This document shows, in pieces, positions 42,950 to 50,261 of a DNA stretch of 64,000 nucleotides. The position numbers and the translations under genes are program-made. Below the pieces are notes generated by a model. It saw nothing but the letters and a program-made list of their open reading frames with translations, was not told where the DNA came from and ran no database searches. Origin of the DNA: Planctomycetota bacterium (GTDB lineage: Bacteria > Planctomycetota > SZUA-567 > H5-PLA8); NCBI GenBank assembly GCA_015075375.1, contig JABTUM010000001.1, positions 2,041,201 through 2,105,200 on the forward strand, read 5' to 3'. Each line of letters begins with the position of its first letter. Positions within the stretch are counted from its first letter, which is position 1.

Positions 42950-44254
42950 ATGCCGCGTAAGTCGCCGTTCGCCGCAGGGCCTTCGCTGTACAGCCGCCTG
43001 ATTCACGGTCGCGCGCGCGACGATCACTGGGACTACCGCCACCACGTGGTTCCGCCGCAATCTTCTTCGACGGCGTATCGTTTGGAAGACGCGGCGCGGG
43101 GCGCGCGGGGCTTCGCGGAGTTCGCACACGAGGAAGACCCGGACAAGCGCCGCAAGGCGCCCATCTACATATACGACCGGCTTGCCGAGCCGACCCGCGA
43201 CATGCTCGAAGAAGCGCTGGCCGAGAGCGAACGCGGCGAGATCGCCGTCACCTTCGCGACTGGCATGGCGGCCATCGCAGCGGGCTTCGGTGTCACGGTG
43301 CAGGGCGGCGAACACATCGTCGCCGACCAGGTCCTCTACGGCAGCACGTACAGCCTGCTCACCGAGTGGCTCCCCAAGTACGGCATCCGCACCACCTTTG
43401 TCGATCTGTCCCATCCCGAGCGGCTCGCGCGGGCGGTGACGCCTAAGACGCGCGCGGTCTACTTCGAAAGCCCGGCCAACCCGAACTTGAAGCTGATCGA
43501 CATCCGCGCCGTACGGCAGGCCGTGGACACGCTGAACCGCCGGCGCAAAGGACGCGAACGCATCCGCATCCTGGTCGACAACACCTTCGCGACACCCTTC
43601 TGCCAGCGCCCGCTCGACCACGGCGCCGATCTCTCGATCCACAGCCTGACCAAAAACATCTGCGGCTTCGGGACCGACATGGGCGGCGCGGTCATCGGCG
43701 CGCGGGTATTTCGCGGACCGCTGCTGAGCTACCGCAAGGACTTCGGCGGCGTGCTTTCGCCCAAAGCCGCGTGGCCTATCCTGGTCTACGGCCTCCCCAC
43801 CCTCGCGCTGCGCGTCCGGCACCAGGAGGCCACGGCGCTGGAGGTCGCACGCTTTCTGGAAGAGCACGCCAAGATCGACCGCGTCCGCTACCCGGGCCTA
43901 TCCAGTTTTCCGCAGCACGAACTCGCGCGCCGCCAGATGCTCGACTACGACGGGCGCTTCGCGCCCGGCTCGATGCTCTACTTCGTCCTGAAAGGCGCGC
44001 CCGCCGCCGCGCGGAAGAAAGCCGAAAAGCTGATCGACCGGCTCGCGCGCGAAGCCTACACCATCACGCTGGCCGTCTCGCTGGGCCAGGTACGCACGCT
44101 GGTCGAACATCCCAGCAGCATGACGCACAGCAGCGTGCCGCTGGCCAAACAGCTCAAGGAAGGCATCGATCCGGGCGGCGTGCGCATCTCGATCGGGCTG
44201 GAAAGCGCGCGGGACTTGATCGGCGATCTGGCGGCGGCGCTGCGGAAGGTCTGA
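42950..44254 (+). CDS. trans-sulfuration family PLP enzyme (Cys/Met metabolism)
   Basis: The ATG at 42950 has GGAGGT nine bases upstream and gives 434 residues. The fold-type I PLP pattern is complete: YIYDRLAEPTRDMLEEALAE (phosphate contacts), TFATGMAAIAAGF, RILVDNTFATPF with the PLP-ring Asp, and IHSLTKNICGFGTDMGG with the Schiff-base Lys235. The C-terminal VSLGQVRTLVEHPSSMTH and VRISIGLESARDLIGDL are typical of cystathionine gamma-synthase, methionine gamma-lyase and O-acetylhomoserine sulfhydrylase. I cannot separate these by eye. An insert at 196-202 (RRRKGRE) is slightly unusual. With the homocysteine methyltransferase nearby it suggests sulfur amino acid metabolism in this region. Confidence 0.9.
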   Translation: MPRKSPFAAGPSLYSRLIHGRARDDHWDYRHHVVPPQSSSTAYRLEDAARGARGFAEFAHEEDPDKRRKAPIYIYDRLAEPTRDMLEEALAESERGEIAVTFATGMAAIAAGFGVTVQGGEHIVADQVLYGSTYSLLTEWLPKYGIRTTFVDLSHPERLARAVTPKTRAVYFESPANPNLKLIDIRAVRQAVDTLNRRRKGRERIRILVDNTFATPFCQRPLDHGADLSIHSLTKNICGFGTDMGGAVIGARVFRGPLLSYRKDFGGVLSPKAAWPILVYGLPTLALRVRHQEATALEVARFLEEHAKIDRVRYPGLSSFPQHELARRQMLDYDGRFAPGSMLYFVLKGAPAAARKKAEKLIDRLAREAYTITLAVSLGQVRTLVEHPSSMTHSSVPLAKQLKEGIDPGGVRISIGLESARDLIGDLAAALRKV

Positions 44255-44267
44255 GCCCTCGGCTCAG
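44251..44267. terminator. hairpin spanning both stop codons of convergent genes
   Basis: CTGAGCC, loop CTC, GGCTCAG forms a perfect 7-bp hairpin. It includes the stop codon of the PLP enzyme (44252-44254) and that of the cyclase gene (44264-44266). No T-run follows, so it is at most a weak bidirectional terminator. Confidence 0.4.
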
Positions 44268-46459
44268 GCGCGAATGATCTCTTCGTAGCTGCGCAGGTCG
44301 GACGGAATCTCCACGCCGGGGCGAAGTTCCATCACGTCGTCGGCGACATCGGACGCCACGAGCAGCAGCGAACCTTCCTCGGACTGAATCTCGATCAGCG
44401 AGGTGCTCCCGTCGCCCACATCCTGCTCGGGAGGCGGCACCGAACCCGGCGCTTTGGGCGTCCAGCTTCGCTCGACTTCCACGTTGAGCGGCGAGAGCTT
44501 GGGCTTTTCCTGCAAGTCCCAGAGCAGCCGCAGCTTCGAACCCGGCGGAATGGGCGTCTCGGCCTGGACCTGCAGGCGCGCGCGCCGTTCGGACCGGTTG
44601 CAGACCATCCGCACCACCACGGCGTTTACCGGCTTGCGCCCGTCTTGGACCAGCTTGCAAGGCAGCGTGAACAGGATGGACTGCGACCCCGGCTCGACGC
44701 GTGAGGTGACGTTGTGCGGCGTCCCCGCCGTCGTCCCGCTCCCGGTAGCCGACGGTGGAATGATCCCGCGCAGCGAATAAATCGGGATCGGCTTCGCCAC
44801 GTTCTTGACCGGACAATCGGGCAATCGGAAGACAATCGCACGGTCGCGAATCTCTTCGTAGGTGCCCGCGCCCACAAAGACCTGCCCGCGCCCGGCGATC
44901 GATTCGACGCGCTGCGCCAGATTGACCGCATTCCCGATGACCGTGAACTCGATCTTGCGCTCGCTGCCGATGTTGCCGGCGATGAAATCCCCGGTGTTCA
45001 AGCCGATGCCGTGGCCCAGCGGTTCGGGCGGCTTGACGATGTTCTCGTCCAGCGCCAGTTCGCGGTTGAAGACGAACATCGCGTTTTGCATCTCGATGGC
45101 CGCGGTCACGCTGTTCGCCGTGGCGAATTCTGCGCTGACCAGCACGCCCCAGAAGGCCATGATCGCGTCGCCGCCGGTCTTGTCCACCGTCCCGCCGCGG
45201 GCAAAGATGATTTCCTGCATGACGCGGAAATAGCGGTTCAACAGCGCCACGACGTCGCCCGGGCGCATCTGTGCCGCCATGCGCGTGAATCCGACGATAT
45301 CGGAGAAGAAGACCGTTCCGTGCTTCAACGACCCGCCCAGTTCGACGGTCAGTTCCTTCTTGATGATCCGGTCAACCAGATGCGGGCTCAGGAAGCGCTG
45401 CAAGTTCTGGCGGCTCGCGGCTTCGGAGGCCGCTTGGCGCGCCAGTTCGGCGTTCTTGATCACGATCGCGAGCTGCCCCGTGACCGCGTTGATCAGGTTC
45501 ACGTCGTCGGGACCGAAGCGGCGCGCCGCGTCCTTGGTATCGAGATAAAGAATGCCCAGGTCGTCGTCGCTGGCGATGAGCGGCGAGCACATCACCGAGT
45601 GAATCTCAAGGCGCGCCATCGACATGGCGGGGTTGTAGGCCGCATCGCTCGTCGCGTCGCTGACCAGGATCGATTGCCGCAGCTCGCGCACGCGGTTGAC
45701 GATCGTCCGCGAGACGGCCACCTCGTGCTCCTGCCCAGGCACCGGATTGCGGACCTTCTGCACGCTCACCGGACCCTGGCGCGTGGTGAGCGCATCGCTT
45801 TCCAGCCCTTCGGCCGCGATGCTTTGCGGAATCTCCCCATCGGGGCCGTACAGCAGGATGAACCCGCGCTCGGCCTGCGGGAAGACTTCGAAGAGCTTGT
45901 CCAGGCAGGTCATCAGCACCTTGCGCGGCTCCAGCGACGAAGCCAGCGCCTGCCCGATGTCGAGGAGCAGCTTCAGGCGCTGCGTCACGCGCTTAAGCTG
46001 GATCAGGTCGCTTGAGGATTCTTCCTCGGCGGTGACCGCGCCCTTGCCGGCTGCCATCGAGTAATCGATGCTCGGCGCCGCCTCGCTGACGTCTTCGCGC
46101 ACGCGGACGATGGAGAGGCTGGCGTCGGAAAGATGCTGCGGGCCGGGCAGCGTGCGCGGAACCTGCATCGGATTCAGCCGCAGCGTCAGCAGCGTACTGC
46201 CGATCTGCAGCGTATCCCCGTCACGATACGGCAGGCGCGTGCGCAGGAAGTCGTTGTTCAGCGCCGTGCCGTTGGCCGAATGGTTGTCTTCGACGAAGTA
46301 CTGGCCGTTGGGGCCCAGTTCGATCTTCGCATGCCGCCGCGACGACATCGGGTCCGTTAACACAATGTCGCAGTCGGGATGGCGGCCGAGGATCGTGACC
46401 GGTCCCAGGCGGTAACGCTGGACCGTGCCTTCGGGCGTGTTAACGATCAACTCGGCCAT
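44264..46459 (-). CDS. FHA-GAF-class III adenylate cyclase
   Basis: The 731-residue protein has an FHA domain at about 15-95 (ILGRHPDCDIVL, SSRRHAKIEL, NHSANGT), a GAF domain at about 165-340 and a class III nucleotide cyclase domain at about 375-575. All catalytic positions are present: metal Asp387 (FFSDIVGF) and Asp431 (GGDAIMAF), base-selecting Lys427 and Thr506, and transition-state Asn513 and Arg517 (VNLAQR). The Lys/Thr pair predicts ATP, hence cAMP. The last ~150 residues are unassigned. FHA domains bind phosphothreonine, so a Hanks kinase such as that at 60764-61768 could control it (inference). It follows rplU on the same strand with an 88-base gap. Confidence 0.93.
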   Translation of the reverse strand: MAELIVNTPEGTVQRYRLGPVTILGRHPDCDIVLTDPMSSRRHAKIELGPNGQYFVEDNHSANGTALNNDFLRTRLPYRDGDTLQIGSTLLTLRLNPMQVPRTLPGPQHLSDASLSIVRVREDVSEAAPSIDYSMAAGKGAVTAEEESSSDLIQLKRVTQRLKLLLDIGQALASSLEPRKVLMTCLDKLFEVFPQAERGFILLYGPDGEIPQSIAAEGLESDALTTRQGPVSVQKVRNPVPGQEHEVAVSRTIVNRVRELRQSILVSDATSDAAYNPAMSMARLEIHSVMCSPLIASDDDLGILYLDTKDAARRFGPDDVNLINAVTGQLAIVIKNAELARQAASEAASRQNLQRFLSPHLVDRIIKKELTVELGGSLKHGTVFFSDIVGFTRMAAQMRPGDVVALLNRYFRVMQEIIFARGGTVDKTGGDAIMAFWGVLVSAEFATANSVTAAIEMQNAMFVFNRELALDENIVKPPEPLGHGIGLNTGDFIAGNIGSERKIEFTVIGNAVNLAQRVESIAGRGQVFVGAGTYEEIRDRAIVFRLPDCPVKNVAKPIPIYSLRGIIPPSATGSGTTAGTPHNVTSRVEPGSQSILFTLPCKLVQDGRKPVNAVVVRMVCNRSERRARLQVQAETPIPPGSKLRLLWDLQEKPKLSPLNVEVERSWTPKAPGSVPPPEQDVGDGSTSLIEIQSEEGSLLLVASDVADDVMELRPGVEIPSDLRSYEEIIRA

Positions 46460-46547
46460 GTCCCGCGTTCCCTGAACCGCCCCATTCCGGTGTACGGCGC
46501 TTGCTGCGGCTGGTCAAGACGACGGCCCCGCTATCGAAGGACGTGCG

Positions 46548-46859
46548 TCAGCCTTCGATCTTCGCGATCTTCACGACGCTGTAGTCCGTGCGGTGTCCGC
46601 GCCGAACCTTGTGCTCGTGAATGAAAAGCCGGCGGTTGGAAACCGTCTTCTCGCCCCGCGCGTGGCCTTCCAACACCGCCGTGACCTTTGCGCCCTTCAC
46701 CGTCGGCGTCCCCACCTTCACATTGCCGTCCTGGCCCACCAGCAGGACCTCGCCGAAGGTCACCGACGCGCCCTTTTCGCCGGGCAGTTCCAGCACGCGC
46801 AGGCGGTCGCCCTCGCGCACCTTGTACTGGTGCCCGCGGTCCTTAATTATTGCGTACAT
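46548..46859 (-). CDS. rplU: 50S ribosomal protein L21
   Basis: The 103-residue product is a full-length L21. It begins MYAIIKDRGHQYKVREGD and ends with the family pattern HEHKVRRGHRTDYSVVKI. L21 binds 23S rRNA in the large subunit. Its start codon lies inside the 3' end of the RNase E/G gene (17-base overlap), so the two are translationally coupled. In most bacteria rplU is followed at once by rpmA; here the next gene is the FHA-cyclase, so rpmA is elsewhere. Confidence 0.97.
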   Translation of the reverse strand: MYAIIKDRGHQYKVREGDRLRVLELPGEKGASVTFGEVLLVGQDGNVKVGTPTVKGAKVTAVLEGHARGEKTVSNRRLFIHEHKVRRGHRTDYSVVKIAKIEG

Positions 46860-48672
46860 AGTCGTCTACCTCACTCAGCTTCTTCGACACCCACGGCCCG
46901 TCGCTCTTCGCGACCTCCAGGCGCCACTGACTGAACGGCAGGCTCGGGTCCCCATGGAACTCCACCTTAACCCCCCGCTCCTCTTCGTACCGGGACAACT
47001 CCCGGCGGAACTGGTTTAGAATGTCAAAAGCCGCCTCAGGATTCAAGGACACGCGCACCCGGCTCACTTGAGGGTCCGCGCATTGGTGCTTCAGTTCCCG
47101 CATCAGCTCCAGCACCAGGCTTTCCGGCGCTTTTAGCGACCCAGAACCGTAACAGTAAGGGCACCGAATGAACAGAGCTTTGCGCAGGCTGTGCCGCACC
47201 CGCTGCCGGGTCATTTCCACCACCCCCAGCGGCGAAATCGGCAGCACGTTGATCCGCGCCCGGTCCCGCGCAAGGTGCCGCTTCAGCTCCTGCTCCACCT
47301 TGCGGCGGTGGTCCATGCTCTCCATGTCGATGAAGTCGATCATCACCAGCCCGCCGATGTCGCGCAAGCGAAGCTGCCGCGCCACTTCACGCGCCGCTTC
47401 CAGATTGATCGAAAGAATCGTATCTTCCTGATTGCGCTTCTCGCGGAAACGGCCGCTGTTCACGTCGATTGCCGTCAGCGCTTCGGTCTGTTCGATCACG
47501 ATCGAACCGCCGCTCTCGAGCCCCACCTTGCGGTGGAACAGCCGCTGGATCTGAGGTTCGATTCCGTAGCGGTGGAAGAGCGGCGTTCGCTCCTGATGCA
47601 GCCGCAGCTTCACTTCCGCCTGCGGAGCGATCTCGCGCAGGAACGCGCGCGCGCGCTCCAGCGAAACCGGATCGTCCACCACCACCTCGGCCACATCGTC
47701 GGTGTAAATGTCGCGGAAGACGCGTGTGATCACGTCGCCTTCTTCATAGACCAGCGCCGGCGCCCGGCCCGCGCGCGCCTTCTTCGAGATCGTGTCCCAC
47801 GTCTGCAGCAGGTAATCCAAGTCCTTCTTCAGGTCTTCCTTGCCGTGCCCCAGGCCCGCGGTCCGGACAATCAGCCCCATCCCTTCGGGCGGCTGTAAGT
47901 CCGCCAGGGCTTCCTTAAGCGCCCGGCGCGCGTGCTCGTCGCCGATCCGCTTCGATACGCCCACCCGCGCAACCGCAGGCATCAGCACCAGATAGCGGCC
48001 CGGAATGGAAAGGTAACTCGTCAGCGCCGGACCCTTCTGGCCCAGCCCTTCCTTAGCCACCTGCACCAGGATCTCCTGGCCGCGCTTGAGCAGCTCCTCG
48101 ATCTTGTATCGCTTCGGCTCGCGCCCTTCGCGGCCCTCCCGGCCTTCGCGGCCGCCGCGTTCCGAACGCTCACGCCGACGCGCATCCTCCGCCGCCGCTC
48201 CGACCGCCGGAGCCGCGGCCTCCGTCGCCGCTGGCGCAGCCGTGGTGTCGCCCGCTTCCGCCACGGCGTGCGGGTTCTCCGCGCCAGTCACGGGTTCGGT
48301 CGCCTCGAGCGGCGTCTGCGTCCCCCAGCCTTCGGGCGGCATCTCGACCGCCGGTGTGGGTTCCGATTCCGCGGCGGCTTCCGCGGGCGCTTCTGGCTCC
48401 TGCGCCGGCGCCGGTTCGGCGCCTTCGTCCATCGGTTCGGCATAAGCGGCGGGCTCGCCGGCTTCGTCGTCCGGCGCCTCCTGCGGCTCGTCCTCCGGAA
48501 CCGCCTCGCCATCGCGCGGACCGGGCGCCAGCATCGGAGCCTGTTGATGCGGCGCTGGCGCGCCCCGAACGACCTCGGCCGTGCCGCGTTCGCGCCGGCG
48601 GCGCTTGCCCGCGTGATCGCTCGATCTCTGCAACGTTCGCCGCCACCGCTTCCCCATCCAGCGGCGTCCCAT
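46843..48672 (-). CDS. rng: ribonuclease E/G, C-terminal catalytic part (frameshifted gene)
   Basis: This frame encodes the second half of the S1 domain (IEELLKRGQEILVQVAKEGL, LSIPGRYLVLMP) and the whole catalytic region. The two metal-binding Asp motifs are TAIDVNSGRF and GGLVMIDFIDM; the zinc-link motif CPYCYGSG follows. It lacks the first half of the S1 domain, which is encoded in another frame upstream (48608-49105). The two frames meet at about 48605-48630 in the acidic, Ala/Pro-rich linker inserted in the S1 domain; going from the first to the second frame needs a +1 shift. RNase E/G cuts single-stranded AU-rich RNA and starts mRNA decay or rRNA maturation. Residues before KRRRRERGTAEVVRG in this frame are probably not real coding sequence. 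The gene overlaps rplU. Confidence 0.85.
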   Translation of the reverse strand: MGRRWMGKRWRRTLQRSSDHAGKRRRRERGTAEVVRGAPAPHQQAPMLAPGPRDGEAVPEDEPQEAPDDEAGEPAAYAEPMDEGAEPAPAQEPEAPAEAAAESEPTPAVEMPPEGWGTQTPLEATEPVTGAENPHAVAEAGDTTAAPAATEAAAPAVGAAAEDARRRERSERGGREGREGREGREPKRYKIEELLKRGQEILVQVAKEGLGQKGPALTSYLSIPGRYLVLMPAVARVGVSKRIGDEHARRALKEALADLQPPEGMGLIVRTAGLGHGKEDLKKDLDYLLQTWDTISKKARAGRAPALVYEEGDVITRVFRDIYTDDVAEVVVDDPVSLERARAFLREIAPQAEVKLRLHQERTPLFHRYGIEPQIQRLFHRKVGLESGGSIVIEQTEALTAIDVNSGRFREKRNQEDTILSINLEAAREVARQLRLRDIGGLVMIDFIDMESMDHRRKVEQELKRHLARDRARINVLPISPLGVVEMTRQRVRHSLRKALFIRCPYCYGSGSLKAPESLVLELMRELKHQCADPQVSRVRVSLNPEAAFDILNQFRRELSRYEEERGVKVEFHGDPSLPFSQWRLEVAKSDGPWVSKKLSEVDDYVRNN

Positions 48673-49105
48673 CCGGAGCCACGTTGGGCATCACCTCGTC
48701 GTCCGCAGGTTCGCCGTCGTCCAGCGCTTCGGGTACGGCCAATGCCTCGGACGCCGGCTGGAGCGGCGCCGGAACTTCCTCGGCAGGCGCGGCGTGGCTC
48801 GGCTTACGCGGCGCACCAGGCGGCGGCAACTCCGCCAGCACGCGGTCGGGCGCCAGACAATCGGAAACGTGCAGGAAGCCGTTGCGCTCACCGCCGATCT
48901 CGACGAAGGCCGCCTGCAGCGAAGGCTCGATGTTGACGATGCGCGCCTTGTAGATGTTGCCGCTCTGGCTGCGGTTGCTTTGGCGCTCGATGAAAATTTC
49001 GGTCAGCTCGCCGTCTTCCACCACCGCGACGCGAATCTCGCCGGCGGAATGGGCGTTGAGCAGAAGGATTTTGTGGACGCCTGCAGGCGGACGGGAAGGC
49101 GTCAC
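48608..49105 (-). CDS. rng: ribonuclease E/G, N-terminal part of S1 domain (frameshifted gene)
   Basis: This frame reads GVHKILLLNAHSAGEIRVAV, then LTEIFIERQSNRSQSGNIYK and IEPSLQAAFVEIGGERNGFL, the first half of the RNase E/G S1 domain. It then enters an acidic linker (LDDGEPADDEVMPNVAPDG) and should pass into the catalytic frame near 48605-48630. The frame itself stays open to 48170, but that stretch has the look of out-of-frame sequence. The start is uncertain: the GTG at 49105 is the only acceptable start codon after the TIGR03936-type stop at 49249, and it has no clear Shine-Dalgarno. Whether the shift is a sequence error, a true mutation or recoding cannot be told here. Confidence 0.72.
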
Positions 49106-49248
49106 CGCGCCGGGCGTGGCTTCGTAACCTCGAGAAGGGCGTCGGCGCCGGCGGCCGCCGCGGCCCCGCGAACCGGCGTCCCGGCCGGACGGATCGCCGC
49201 CTTCGCCAGGGGCTTCGCCCTCGGATGGCCCGCCGTCCGTAACCTGGT

Positions 49249-50079
49249 CTACTCCGGTTCCGTGGGCGTCTCCGTCTCGGTTTCCGACTCCGTTTCCGTC
49301 TCCGGACTCGGGTTCCCCGTCGGCTCCAGCGTCATCGAGAGCTTCGTGATCCGAATCCCCGCCAGTTGATCCTTCGGGCGTTCCAGCAGCAGGCTGAGCA
49401 CTTCCAGCGGACGCGCCGTCAGCACCGGGGTGGGCAGAATCTCGACGTCGACCGCGCCGCCTTCCGCGGCCGCGACGGCGCCGATGACCGTTCGAAGATC
49501 CACGGTCTTCGGAGGTTGCGGGCGGCCCTTGCGCCGGCCCCGCTCCAGCCGCACCCGCAGGTACGGCAGCGTCGCCGCCCGAGCCAGCCATTCCAGCCGC
49601 TCCGGAGGAACCGTGAGCTCCGCCTCCCCCAGCTCCATCCGGTACACCACCCGAACCGGACGCTGGCCCCGGCGAACCGGATCCATCTCCCGAACCGTGT
49701 GCAGAGCCAGACCCGGCGGAAGTGCCGCCGCCAAGCGTTCCTTCAAATCCTGAGTCGGAATCCATTGGTGCAATTCGAGTTCTGCGGCTTCATCGAGGGA
49801 GGCGATCCCGACCTCAAGCGCGACGGGAAACACGATGCGAGGCCGGGGATTGAACCCCTCGGTCAAACGCACCGGCAGTTGTGCCCGGCGGACCGCGCGC
49901 TGGAAGGCGCGCATGAGGTCATGATGGGATATGAAGCGGACGGCCTCGCCTTTTTCGAAGCGGAGCTCGACCTTTTGCCGGATCGCCGTGGGCCCGAGCC
50001 GGTCGGAAGGCCGCGAGGACTCACGGCCGCCGGACGCGACGATCGAATCTGTTTGGGAGTCGGACGGCGGTCCGGTCAT
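49249..50079 (-). CDS. TIGR03936/DUF2344-type protein
   Basis: From the ATG at 50079 the product has 276 residues; a GTG at 50115 is also in frame. The domain starts VELRFEKGEAVRFISHHDLM and continues FNPRPRIVFPVALEVGIAS, the pattern of the radical-SAM-linked TIGR03936 family. Such genes usually stand beside or are fused to a radical SAM gene of the TIGR03960 type and lie near RNase E/G and rplU, as here, but no radical SAM gene is visible in the window. The C-terminus is an unusual Thr/Glu repeat (ETETESETETETPTEPE). Function is not established; a tRNA or translation link is often suggested by context. Confidence 0.85.
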   Translation of the reverse strand: MTGPPSDSQTDSIVASGGRESSRPSDRLGPTAIRQKVELRFEKGEAVRFISHHDLMRAFQRAVRRAQLPVRLTEGFNPRPRIVFPVALEVGIASLDEAAELELHQWIPTQDLKERLAAALPPGLALHTVREMDPVRRGQRPVRVVYRMELGEAELTVPPERLEWLARAATLPYLRVRLERGRRKGRPQPPKTVDLRTVIGAVAAAEGGAVDVEILPTPVLTARPLEVLSLLLERPKDQLAGIRITKLSMTLEPTGNPSPETETESETETETPTEPE

Positions 50080-50261
50080 CGAACGTCTGTCCGCGAAGGT
50101 AAAGGCGGCGTCCACGCATGCCCTGGCACGCGATGCCCGCCCGGTGGTCTCTCGCGGTCCAGCCGCGCACGCGGCCTGCCAGCCGGCCTCTCTGCGAAAC
50201 TGCGGGGACGGGAACGCCCCGTCCCTCTGAAATCCTGACTCGGCGCCAGTTCCGAATAAAC

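Noticed and set aside
48170..48607. Continuation of the RNase E/G N-terminal frame past the proposed frameshift
   Set aside because: The sequence becomes Gly/Arg/Ser-rich noise, while the other frame carries the acidic linker and the conserved S1 and catalytic segments.
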